The position numbers were made by a program, and so were the translations under genes. A DNA stretch of 51,011 nt, taken from contig JAAVTG010000049.1 in NCBI GenBank assembly GCA_011947345.1, positions 1-51,011 of the forward strand, given 5' to 3'. Source of the stretch: Phytophthora quininea. Taxonomy: Eukaryota; Oomycota; Peronosporomycetes; Peronosporales; Peronosporaceae. Position 1 is the first letter of the stretch. Each line of letters starts with the position of its first letter. Shown here in pieces: positions 32,345 through 42,240 of the stretch. Below the pieces are notes generated by a model. That model saw nothing but the letters and a program-made list of their open reading frames with translations, was not told the origin of the DNA and searched no databases.

Positions 32345-34034
32345 TTGTTGTTTTGATAGGATGCTGCGCCGTAGTGGGCTAGGATATTGACGTTGGAGGT
32401 GTCCGAGGAACGTTCGGTGTCCCAGCTGCGAGAACTGCTGGCGACGGTCAATCCAAGCGAATTAGAAGGGCTGGATGCGTCCAAGATTGCCATCTATCAA
32501 CAGCAGTGGAGGGTGTTTCCCTGCTGACAAAGTGGACACGCCAATAGAAAGCGGCTGGGACGAGCAGTCTTGGGCAAATATTTATCAGACGATATACCTC
32601 GATTAGGAAAGGAGGGAGTTTACTTCGCAGCGAGAGCAGCAGCCGTTAATTTGGTCTGCTTTGAGGCTGATGGCAGTAGACACACGTTTATATTCTGCCG
32701 ACGGAGACAGTTCGTCACCTCAAGGAACATCTTGGCCAAGGAGATCGAACCAATTGCGACGTCAAAGTGAAGCTGGTGAGAGATGGCGAAGAAAGGCTCG
32801 ATGAAAATGATCTCTGGGAATGGAGAGAGGGTTACGTCACGGGCCGCTTACGCAGAATCTCTGAGAGCGAAGAGCTGGACGACAACCTCACCATTAAAGA
32901 GGCTTTCCGTGCTGGGAAGGCCTCGGCCTCTATCCAGTACGAAAACCGTTGTACTACCACAAGAAGAGCTAATCAACGTCCGGATGAGAGACCAACAAAA
33001 CGCAGAAGAACCGAAGAGCTGCTGCTGACTGTGTGCTTCCGAGGATCCAAGGACTTCCTCATCTGCTGGCACTTATCAACGACTTCGTTGGACTTCTGGA
33101 GTGTCTTGACAGCGCTATTGAACACAACTGGATGGACATTATACACAAGTTTGGCCATTTGTACTCGCTCAGCGATTTGCTGTGGACTGCTATGAGGAAA
33201 GGGAACCTTGAAGTGATGGAATGGCTTTTTATCAACAAGATATCGGAATGGGATACACGTCAAGTCATCTCGCGTGCGTTGTCTTGCCGACGGAAGGATG
33301 TACTGGATTGGGTCATCTCCAACGACCCCAAATTCGACTGGGGTGAATTTAAGCAGCAATGGTCGCCCCTAACTCATAATCCGCTTTACAATTGCTCGCG
33401 AATTGACTGGATCAAGTTACAGAAGTATCCGAGCGAGTTGGTATTGGTGCAAGCGGCAGTTAAAGGCTAAGCGGGTGTTGTGAAACTCGTGCAGAGTGCC
33501 AGCACCGCCTACGAAGTGAAGGCAGCCATGACAGAAGCAGCGATCAAAGGCCACTGCGAGGTGCTGGAGGTTTTGCTCAATGAATATCCTGCGTACGCCA
33601 TTGTACCTGTAGTGAAGACGGCGTCAGCCTCTGGCCAAGTAAAAATGCTTGCTTTGCTGCTACAAAAGACGACGGGATGCTGGGTAAGTGATGCTGCCTT
33701 ACAGGGAACGGCCGAATCAACGCGATGCAGTTCATTTTGGACCACTTCAACGTCCGCTTCCAAGATATTAAACGAGAAAATTGCCGAGGCAGGACGACAT
33801 GATGCGCTGAAGCTGCTTCTGGATCGATCGGATGGTGATGTAGACTTCTTCCCAGTGCTCAACATCACCGAATACAGTAAGCGTCGTTATGTGCTGGAAC
33901 TGATCTGCGTCTGCTCCAGTGCGACGAATATCAAGCTTTTGATTTGTCAAGCGCTTCGGAGAGGGATCTCTTCTACCGGGCGATTCAAGTACTTGTCAAG
34001 GTCTGTCTTGACGCCAAGCTGCAAGAAGCTCTAG
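32345..34034 (+). pseudogene. Crinkler-header / ubiquitin-like / ankyrin-like protein (copy B)
   Basis: The header begins CCAVVG, then (after a one-base loss near 32382) ARILTLEVSEERSVSQLREL and LDASKIAIY. After a further break it continues YLSDDIPRLGKE, like the end of the Crinkler DWL segment. A second ubiquitin-like unit carries ETVRHLKEHL and EELDDNLTIKEAF, parallel to EEVDLTQTIRAAF of copy A. A basic NLS-like patch (RPTKRRRTEE) precedes VLPRIQGLP and ankyrin-like repeats (AMRKGNLEVMEWLF; AAIKGHCEVLEVLL). A true in-frame TAA at 33468-33470 interrupts the repeats, which resume in the same frame. This nonsense codon, unlike the homopolymer shifts elsewhere, supports real decay. No ATG fits the header, so the 5' end is missing or split. 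Confidence 0.6.
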
Positions 34035-34199
34035 CTATGCTACTGCCAGAGTACACGGATCGTGATGATGCAACGGTAGCCTTTTGAGGAGCGCACAGTA
34101 CGACTAGGCGATGATAAATGAGCGAATTTCCACCTTAAAGCAAAAGATGTGCGAGAAGTACCCCAAGTTGGCAAGGTACACGCTTAATATCTCTTGACA

Positions 34200-34997
34200 C
34201 GAGGCTCGAGAAGGATGTTTGCGATCCGAAGACGTGCGCAAGTTTAACGAAGGCTGCTGCTGCTGCGAACCAAAACCACCTTTGGGACTCTGATGCAGCC
34301 GTGAAGATCGCTATGAAACATAAATGTAGCGATGTATTGGAGTGGATCGCCGCGAACGATTCAGCTTTTGGGCTTCTTGAGTCGGATCCCGAAGTCATCG
34401 ACGAGCGATACCCAAGACATTCGCCGTCGGTGAAGGCGGCCACTCGAGGCCAACTTGACGTGGTCAAACTTGTCCACTATTCGAGCAATGCGTTCGAAAT
34501 CAAAGTGGCGATGGCGAAAGCGACAAAGCGAGGATACGACAAGGTGTTCAAGTTTCTGTTTGCTGAGTATAGCAATTTCGCCGTCTTGGCTGCAGTGACG
34601 AAAGCTGCGGCGGCGGGGCAGACGAACACGATTCGGTTGATACTGCACGCATTGAACAAGGTGGCGAGAAGACGAGCGGCGTGTTGAAGTGGCCCTCGGC
34701 GTTGCCGCCCAACATGGCCGCTTGGATGTGATGGAATTCCTCTACAAGAAAGGACCTGTCATTGAAGCCACCCAAGCGCTGGTGCTAGCGTCGGTGGCAG
34801 GCCACCGTGCTGCCATGAAAATTATTGTTGATCATGCGGACCAGTGTACCAGACTAAGGATTCTCGTGGCGATCTATTGCACAGTTCATGTGCGCCCTGA
34901 TGCAGCGAAACGCATTTGCAAGTTGTGTTCCGCGGAGCAAATTCGCGACGTTTTCAAAAGAGCCGTGGCTCGGACTCGACTGCGGTGGCGAAGTTGA
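34200..34997 (+). pseudogene. Ankyrin-like repeat protein without header (copy C)
   Basis: From about 34210 the reading resembles the repeat half of copy B: AVKIAMKHKCSDVLEWIAAN, then RGQLDVVKLV, RGYDKVFKFLFAEY and, after a shift near 34664, AQHGRLDVMEFLYKKG. The end, ICKLCSAEQIRDVFKRAV, parallels the E-C-x-C-S-x-x-x-I ends of copies A and B. The header and second ubiquitin-like unit are absent. It looks like a tandem partial duplicate of copy B's repeat region. No start codon can be assigned with confidence. Confidence 0.5.
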
Positions 34998-35156
34998 AAC
35001 AAGTGACTATAAGCGAGTGACGATGACCACCAATAAAGCCTACTTGCAGTCATCTCCAGCAAGATACTTTTTGCCCATGTAGCTTCAACTTGAGATTTAC
35101 TTTGTCCAAGTCAAATGACTCGTTCGCTGATTGGCAGATATTGGACAAGGGATAGG

Positions 35157-35175
35157 TACATTTTCATTTTCATCC
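35157..35175 (+). promoter_or_regulatory. Initiator-like element of the CorA gene
   Basis: TACATTTTCATTTTCATCC, directly before the ATG at 35179, combines CATTTTC with a T-rich flank. Its closeness to the start codon would give a very short leader. Confidence 0.4.
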
Positions 35176-35178
35176 TTG

Positions 35179-37115
35179 ATGGCCGAGGTGACTACCGAGG
35201 ACTCTGCTGCGCCCTACCTGCCGATGGACGAGTCTCTAACCGACGACAAAGTGTCGATCGTGTCTGTGGACGGCAGCTCCAAGCCCTCGATCCGACTGCG
35301 TCGGTCGTGGCGTCGGTCGCCGTCCCAAATCTCCACCAGCTACCAGCCCGTGGACTGGGCGTCCGACGACGGCGTCCGCTTCGACGGCAGACCGCTGCGA
35401 CGGGCGTTCAGCACCAGCATCTTGGAGGTCGCCAAGCCGGCGCCTCTGCCTGTACATGTACAAGGCAATGGCACAGTTACGACCCCCATGCCGACGCTGC
35501 TGCACGGCAAGAACATCCTCCAGTTAATGAATATTGCTGCGGTGGAGCCCATCGCTAGAGATTCTAACTCTGTCGACTGGTCGGACAGTCTGGGGGCGGT
35601 GGATGAAGCCGAGGACTTGTCACTCATGGACCCGCACTACGACCTGACCACTGCTAAGCTCACCAAGTTGTTCTCGTTGTTTAACCCTGACGGTGAGTGG
35701 AGATGAATTGTCTAGAGTGTTTGAATTTTCTACCGGGATGAAAATGGTTTAATTACTGTTTTAGAGACTGGCATGGTGTCGTATGAAGGTTTCCGTTGCG
35801 GGTTGGAGGCGATGGGCATTGTATGCGACGACGACAAGCAATTCGAAGCTTTCATCGACAAAGTGGACGACGACCAGAGCAACGGCATCACCTACGAGGA
35901 GTTCGTGCACTCCGTCCAGGAAATTAAGCTGGCGCAGCTTTTTAACGAAGAGTTTCTAAGAAACATGCCGCCGGAATACACGCACGTCCGACGCGGCACG
36001 GGCCACGCGCTGCTCGGCTCCATCGAGTATTCGCCCGACCGGATTCGCAGCGTCTATCCGATCGACCAAGTGCAGAAATTCATCTACTCACCAAACCTGG
36101 CTGGGCTTCGGTGCGATGGATCAACGTCGAGGGGATTGACCCACTGCTGATCAGACGCTTGTCGGTGAGGTATCGACTCCACCCACTGGCGGTGGAAGAC
36201 ACTTTGGACGCAGATGTAGAACGTCCCAAGTACGAGGAGTACGAGGAGCACACGTCGCTGATTTTACAGACGATCCACGCTCGAGACTTGGCGATGGTCA
36301 AAGAGTACCAGAGCATGTATCGAGCGTCACTCTACGTGCAGGACGAAGACGTCTCTCCGTTCGAGAATATGAGTAAGAAAGAGTTGGAAGAGCGTCTTGA
36401 GCAACTGAAGATTGGCTGCGTCATGACGGCGCCGCAGCAGCTAAGTATGTACATCATGGAAGACGTACTGATCAGCGTGCAGGAGAGATCCAGCGTGCTG
36501 TGGTCGATGCTCAAGCAGCGACTCGACATGTCGTACTCGAAGGTGCGTCAACACAGCATAGCCTTCTTGGTCTACACGATCGTGGACGTTTGTGTGGATG
36601 AGTTGACGCCAATCACACACACGTTCGGGTCGAAGCTGATCATGCTGGAGCGACTGCTTGCCCTTGACCCACGCTACTTCGACGTCGGTCGACTGGCGAG
36701 TTGCTCGAAGCAAATCAAGGGACTTCAGGTGCTGTGCAAACCTCTGAGCGAGGTCGTCGTTCAACTCGCCGAGTCCGACGAGTTCGAAGGCGATACACTG
36801 CGCTATTTCCGCGATGTGCAGGATCACATTACGACCGTCGAGGAGGACTGTGACAGACATTTGGATCGCTGCCGGAGCCTCATCGATGATTTCCACAACG
36901 CTCGAGCGTCGCAGAAGAACGACGTGAGCTACATTTTGGCGCTCGTAGCGGCGATTTTCCTCCCGGCGCAGTTCCTCACCGGTCTCTACGGCATGAATTT
37001 CACCAACATGCCCGAGCTCAATTACCACAACGGCTACTACATTTGGTGGGGCGTGGTTCTCTTCATTGCACTGTCGACGGTCGTGTTTTTCAAGTACTAC
37101 AAAAAGTGGCTGTAG
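35179..37115 (+). CDS. CorA-type Mg2+ transporter with N-terminal EF-hand region
   Basis: About 621 residues from the ATG at 35179. The first exon ends at 35692 and a 72-bp intron (35693-35764, GTGAGT..TTTTAG) follows. A Ser/Arg-rich N-terminus leads to an EF-hand-like pair near the splice site. The first loop (NPDETGMVSYEG) lacks the final Glu; the second (DDDQSNGITYEE) is near canonical. The CorA domain has long helices and ends with two membrane segments, the first followed by the signature YGMNF, the second ending FFKYYKKWL. A single A is missing near 36094 (SPKPGWASVRW). CorA proteins form pentameric Mg2+ channels; Ca2+ control through the EF hands is inferred only. Confidence 0.88.
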
Positions 37116-37452
37116 ATAGAGCGCTCCGTTCTTGCGTTGTGCTGCTACAATTTTGACAAAGAGGCGCGATGCAGGCAGCGCGAGCAGTACTGTTCGCTTC
37201 TGGTTTGGCACTGGAGTCTCGATGACGAGTTTAAACAATCTTCCTTCGCTTGCCAAAGAACGGCGTTCAAATGCTGAATGGAGCCCTCGCAGCTCGTGGG
37301 TATCCCTGTAGGATCTTGTCGTCGTTTTTCCAGCAAACGAATGGTGGCAATGCCGATGACGTTAATGTTTGTTGGCATTGTCGGGTAGCGTGTGCTGTAC
37401 CAAACGAACGGAATGAACTTGCTCGCTCAAGGTCGCTCTTGCAAAGTTGGGA

Positions 37453-37731
37453 ATGACAATAGCGTGCTGCTCAGTCACGGATGCTGCTAGCAGTTCGCAG
37501 GCGAAGGACGCTTTTCAGAGAAGCGTTCTTGCTCTGCGGCGAGAAGATGGCTATCTCGATGCCGTCGAGCTCGCCATGAGTTCATGCGCTGGAAGCGCCG
37601 ACGACAGCAACAGTAACTCGCGCGTTATGAGCCCCATGTCTGAAGCAGCGGAAAGCCGTGACTACCATCCAGGTGGTCATTTCGGATCGGTCTCCACACT
37701 CCGCTTCGTGCCTCCCGAACGGCCGCGATGA
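37453..37731 (+). CDS. Possible small hypothetical protein
   Basis: 92 residues from the ATG at 37453 (MTIACCSVTDAASSSQ), rich in Ser, Asp and Arg, with no signal peptide, membrane helix or known motif. It is listed because its composition is more protein-like than other frames in this spacer. It could equally be chance. Confidence 0.22.
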   Translation: MTIACCSVTDAASSSQAKDAFQRSVLALRREDGYLDAVELAMSSCAGSADDSNSNSRVMSPMSEAAESRDYHPGGHFGSVSTLRFVPPERPR

Positions 37732-39470
37732 ACGCCATCCTCGTTGCGTTCGTCTTGGCTTGCCGTCGCCGCTGTCGGGCTCCGGCTGAAACGCATGGTG
37801 GCGCTTTCGGTGAGCGGCCGCCAAAGGTAAAGAAGCTGCACGCTGAGTCTGGGGCCCACCGTGGCACGTGGCACGTGGGGGGCTCAGCAAATAATCTGGC
37901 CGTCCCTCGTGGCGGTCCACGGCAACACGACGCGAAGGCAACACGTTCTCGGGCTTTGCTTCGACTCGGCTTTGGCGGTGGCGGCGGGGCGAACTTCCTA
38001 AGCACCGGACAAGCAAGTGCGGAGGACACAGCCGTTGCTGTCTGTAAACTCGCGAGACACGCGGCGTCTAATCCGGGTCAAAAGCAAGGCTGCACTGCGC
38101 TGGTCGGTCTCCACTGTGCTTGGAGAGCCGTCAAACCGCTTTCCGACAAAGCCTTCAACATTCCCTCGAGCGCTGAGTTGGAGAGGGTCACGGCTGGGTG
38201 CAGGTCTCGACAAGCTGCTGCTTCGGCACAGGATTCAGCAGAGAGAGAGAGACCGGCTCCGAGACGTTCTCGAGATTGACTCCGATCTCTTTTGCCTTGT
38301 TGGTGGCGAGGAATGCCACGCGCTCAAACGCTGCAGCTATCATAGTACTCGTCCTGCTGGGCGTGAAGGCCGCTCTGCCCGATTACGAGGCCTGCCAGGA
38401 CGCGCGTTCGTATTCCCATGGTAGCCACGCTGACTCACGAGGCGCACAGCGCCGTTTGTGCATCGAACTCGTCGCTAGTCAAGTCAAGAATCGTGGGAAC
38501 GGGGTCGACGCACCATCGCTGCCCAGCCCAGTCGCTCAACATCTTCTCAGTGAGCCCGGCCGCGCCACGACTGGACAGCCCACTCGACCAAACGCAAGCC
38601 CACTCGGTACAAGTCCGAACGTAGCAGCCAAGGGAATCAAGCGCGTGGTGACTCAAGGCGGCATTAACGCTGGTGGTCCAAGCACCACAGGCTCGAGACG
38701 GTCCTGTCTACGCCCAACTTGACGTTCGGCGCAACTTCAACGCTGGCGCTTTTGTTTCACGTCTGCTGCTACCGACTCCGAGCTTACTTTCGAGTGTAAT
38801 AAATGTTAATTTCGCGGGAAAAGGCCGGACGCGTCTTACAAACAGTAACTGATTCAAAGAGCACTTGATTAAACTATGACATCCGGACGGGCGCAGGAGA
38901 CATTCTTTATTTTGTCCCTCTCCGTGCCTGAGGTGTCTTGCCAGCTTGTCTGCCTTGCACGCTACTGCTGCTGAAGCAAAGCGCGTCTGAAGCAGCGAGA
39001 CCGATCGCGCTGCGGGCAACATCGGCACCTGAGCCGCTCCAAGCGGCTCCGTATCGCGTCGCGTCGGTCGAATTGTGCGTAACGGCCTGAAAAAGACTGA
39101 AGCTTCCAAAAGACCTCAAGAGAAAAAGGAGCTCTCTTCAGAGCTACACACACACACACACACACATCCACCTGCACGGCCACTACTGACTCTGGGCGTG
39201 TTCACTGTTCACCGCCGCGGGCGGAGGCCTCCACCGACCGGCCTGCGAAGACCGCGCCAAGGCTCGATCGAAGCAAAGTGAGACAGCTGCAAGGGCGGGA
39301 CAAGCGCCCGGCTGTGCATCGACGCGATGACGTCGTGGGTGTGGACCACACAGGGAGATGGGCCAAATCTTTTTGCCGAAAGACACGGCGCATCAGTCCG
39401 CATTCTGCTGGCGCACGCGCACACCCTTCGTTGGGCCGTTCTACCTGGTTGCATTCTACCCAGCCCAGCC
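37732..39470. other. Gene-poor spacer downstream of the CorA gene
   Basis: About 1.7 kb with no supported gene. It includes an AC microsatellite at 39146-39166. Overlapping GC-rich frames show no domains. Confidence 0.5.
39146..39166. repeat. AC dinucleotide microsatellite
   Basis: Ten uninterrupted AC units plus a final A, non-coding. Confidence 0.95.
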
Positions 39471-40224
39471 ATGCAGCCGCACACGCTCAAGCGCACCATC
39501 TCCAAGTGCTCCATGGACGGCGACGTGGCCTGCAAGAAGCTCTCGTCGGGGCTGGACATGGAGCCCGTGCTGCTGCCCAGAGAGCGCGCCCCCACCTACC
39601 CTCCCTTGGACGAGGTGGAGCCCGAGCCCAGCCCCACGTCGCCCTACCTGTGGGGCCCTACCCCTCCAGTCGGCGACTTTTGCGCCACGGCCTCAAGCTC
39701 CACGTCGCCCTACGCCATTCTACCCAGCGAGACGCCCGCCAGCGACCCCGCCACGGACCAGATCTCGGCCGCCAGACTCGTGGCGCTCGTGCTGGACTAC
39801 CTCAAGGACGTGGCCCACTACTGCAACCGCTACGTGAATCTGAGCTTCTTCCAGCTGCGGCAGATGCTGCAGTCCATCCCCTTCGCCGTGGGCAAGATGC
39901 AGAGCGTCGTGCGCGCCCGCCTCGAGCTCTCGTGGCCGCTCGTGGCCGCCTTTGTGCAGAACGTGACCGAGTTCATCAGCGACGAGGACATTCGCGACGC
40001 CAGCGTGGGGAGCTGGCTGCTTTCCTGCAGAGCTGGCAGGGCGACGCCACCACCAGCAACATCTGCGCCAACCTGTTCGAGTTCTTCCACGACGTGCTGA
40101 CGCAGTTCAAGCAGTTCCTGACTAAGACGTGGCTGCAGGTCGGCCGCATCAGCTTCCCGTGCGAGTTCGGCAAAAGTCGGACTCGCTGTTCCTGTGCATG
40201 GAGTGCCACCGAGAACACATGTGA
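39471..40224 (+). CDS. Hypothetical helical protein with C-terminal Cys/His motif
   Basis: About 251 residues from the ATG at 39471; an earlier in-frame ATG at 39327 is possible. The N-terminus is Pro/Ser/Thr-rich (SPTSPYLWGP). It is followed by some 150 residues of amphipathic helix (ARLVALVLDYLKDVAHYCNR ... LFEFFHDVLTQFKQFLT). After two one-base losses, near 40008 (five G expected, four seen) and near 40173, the end reads SLFLCMECHREHM and a TGA. The closing C-x2-C-H-x2-H arrangement could bind a metal, but no family is recognised. It has neither signal peptide nor membrane helix. Confidence 0.6.
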
Positions 40225-40550
40225 CCAGTACACAAAGAGATATAAGCTGGAGGACAAGGGACACGCCAAGCAGTGCGCTGCGGTCCATCGATGACGGTAT
40301 TACCATGTACAGCACCAGGAGGAGAAGCACAGAATTCCAAGAGATACAAGCCTGTGAGTGGACAGGAACTAGCTCGTGATTCGGGCGGCGCTTTGCCGCC
40401 GCTTTTGCTAATATCATAATAATTTATTCATGACGTACTTGCCGGACGCTGTCCGTGTGTTCGGAGGCCTACCGTGTTCCCAAGACCAAGTGCATTCAAC
40501 TACAGACACTACCGTAAGAGATCTCTGAAGTTGCCTCTATTCCGCGAAGT
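40225..40550. other. Intergenic stretch between convergent genes
   Basis: About 325 bp with the 3' ends of the genes on either side. Nothing else is recognised. Confidence 0.55.
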
Positions 40551-42137
40551 TTACTGCAGATATTGCGGCATTGTCGATCCCGTGCTGAGGATGAACGAGC
40601 GATACTCGCGGCCAATGTACGACTGCGGAATGCCAGCCACCTGGAGCTCAAGCGAGTTTCCTGGCGAAGCAGATGCAGCGCCTTGACGCGAACTTGCAGA
40701 CGACGGCATTCTACCTCCCGTAGTGGTTGTAGAAGAGAGCGGAGGCCAAGGTGTTTGGATGGATGCCTTTGACGCGGGGGATAGAGCTTCGATCGAGCGC
40801 GGGGAGAGTGCCGCAGGTGGCAGAAGTGGCTTGTGCTGGCGCTGCAGTGGCGATGTACTGTCGCCGTGGCAATGTGGATCATCTGAATGGTGTTTGTTTG
40901 GAAGAATGACGTCTGGAAACTTGTCGGCGATGGTCTGCTGCTCAATCTGGTGCAGTGGCCACCACTCGGTGTGAGGGACGTACCAGGCGCCGTAGTGGGC
41001 TTTCGGAGGAGAAGCTGGCACCGATACCCCAGTCCTTCGAACGGGTGATCTGTCAGCGGCAGGAATGTGCCGCCGTCGACGTCTTGGCGCTACAGAGTTT
41101 TCGGAGGATCTCGAGCTTGCTGCGTCCTGCTGCTGCGACGATAGATCGGGTTGAGCGATTGCAGCTCGTTTGCTGTCTCGAGGTTCGTTTTTCTCGATCG
41201 GCCGCGGTGTTCGTACTCGTCGCCCCATGAGGATCGCGACCGACTTTTGTCTTTGGGGCCGAGGCGGAGCCTGCGTCAACAACCTCATCGGCACGTCCGC
41301 AGCGGACCTTGCGCCTGCTGTTTGCTGCCAGAAGATACGCAGATCCTCGTCCGCGGCATTGTGTTGCTGGAGTTTGCGCCGTTGGCGTCGTTTTCGGTCG
41401 TTGTCTTTCTCTGCGTCTCGATCTTCACAGTCAGGTTGCCCACTCATGCCATCGAAGCTGTCATCGTCGTCATCATCGTCATCGGATCCAGCTTCCTGGC
41501 TCCCCATAGCCCACAGCGCCGTGAATCTGCGCTGCTTCCGCTGTGTCGTCCTTGCTTTGGGCAAGGTAGTCTCGCTCTGGAGAATGGTCTGAAGGATGGA
41601 GGGTTTGTGGGACCGAGCGCGCTGTACCGGTCGTGGAGAGATGGACTTCCTGCTGTCGGAATGTCCTGGTTGTCCGAGCCGCGAATACGTCGGCTCGACT
41701 GCTAAATACTCCATGTCAGCCAGAATTCGGTTGAGCATTGCTTGGCGCTGCGTTTCTCCCATGAGGTCGTTCAAGGTGCGACTGGTGCGAGGGCTTTCAG
41801 AGAGATTGCTTTCTTGTGGCGCGGCGTCTTGGACGGGGTTTACCTGGTTCGGTTCGAGTTCCTGCGTTTCAAACATGTGAAAGAGTCGCGATGGCGACCC
41901 ACGCGAGGCGACATCCTGACGACTTGGGTTTGTGCTGCCTGAAGCAGTGGCATGCACGTGCGGTGCGAGCGGATCAATCGCCACAGGTTTCCTCGAAGTT
42001 GTTCCAAACTGCGGTGGCTTTGGGTTCTTGTGTTGCAGGAATCGCCATTGGACTTCGAGGCAGTTGGTTGGGGCCGAAGCTTCGCGAGTTGTGCGTCCCC
42101 AGCAGCCTTCCTGCTGTCGGGGCGATAAAGCGTCCAT
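40551..42137 (-). CDS. Hypothetical acidic/Ser-rich protein with HYGAWYVP motif
   Basis: 528 residues, unbroken, from the ATG at 42137 (MDALSPRQQEGCWG). It is mostly low-complexity and probably disordered: Ser, Pro and Gln rich, with an Asp run (GSDDDDDDDDSF) near the middle and several Arg-rich patches that could be nuclear signals. One ordered-looking block near residue 405 reads HYGAWYVPxxEWWPL and is followed by an IADKFPDVILP stretch. A GAWY motif recalls FAM47-like proteins, but the match is too short to assign. It is transcribed divergently from the next gene across 103 bp. Function is unknown. Confidence 0.65.
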   Translation of the reverse strand: MDALSPRQQEGCWGRTTREASAPTNCLEVQWRFLQHKNPKPPQFGTTSRKPVAIDPLAPHVHATASGSTNPSRQDVASRGSPSRLFHMFETQELEPNQVNPVQDAAPQESNLSESPRTSRTLNDLMGETQRQAMLNRILADMEYLAVEPTYSRLGQPGHSDSRKSISPRPVQRARSHKPSILQTILQSETTLPKARTTQRKQRRFTALWAMGSQEAGSDDDDDDDDSFDGMSGQPDCEDRDAEKDNDRKRRQRRKLQQHNAADEDLRIFWQQTAGARSAADVPMRLLTQAPPRPQRQKSVAILMGRRVRTPRPIEKNEPRDSKRAAIAQPDLSSQQQDAASSRSSENSVAPRRRRRHIPAADRSPVRRTGVSVPASPPKAHYGAWYVPHTEWWPLHQIEQQTIADKFPDVILPNKHHSDDPHCHGDSTSPLQRQHKPLLPPAALSPRSIEALSPASKASIQTPWPPLSSTTTTGGRMPSSASSRQGAASASPGNSLELQVAGIPQSYIGREYRSFILSTGSTMPQYLQ

Positions 42138-42147
42138 CGTTGAGCTT

Positions 42148-42164
42148 GTTGTCAAAATGTGAAC
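42148..42164 (-). promoter_or_regulatory. Initiator-like element, minus-strand gene of the divergent pair
   Basis: On the minus strand GTTCACATTTTGACAAC fits TCAYTTT followed by an A-rich flank. It lies 11 bp upstream of the ATG at 42137. Confidence 0.5.
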
Positions 42165-42214
42165 AGCATGTAGACCCTATTCTTAGTGGAACAGTTGGAG
42201 TTATAGTTGACGGC

Positions 42215-42229
42215 GCACATTTCTTTGAC
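42215..42229 (+). promoter_or_regulatory. Initiator-like element, plus-strand gene of the divergent pair
   Basis: GCACATTTCTTTGAC fits CAYTTYY with a T-rich flank. It lies 12 to 26 bp upstream of the ATG at 42241. Confidence 0.5.
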
Positions 42230-42240
42230 GGCTCTCCAGC

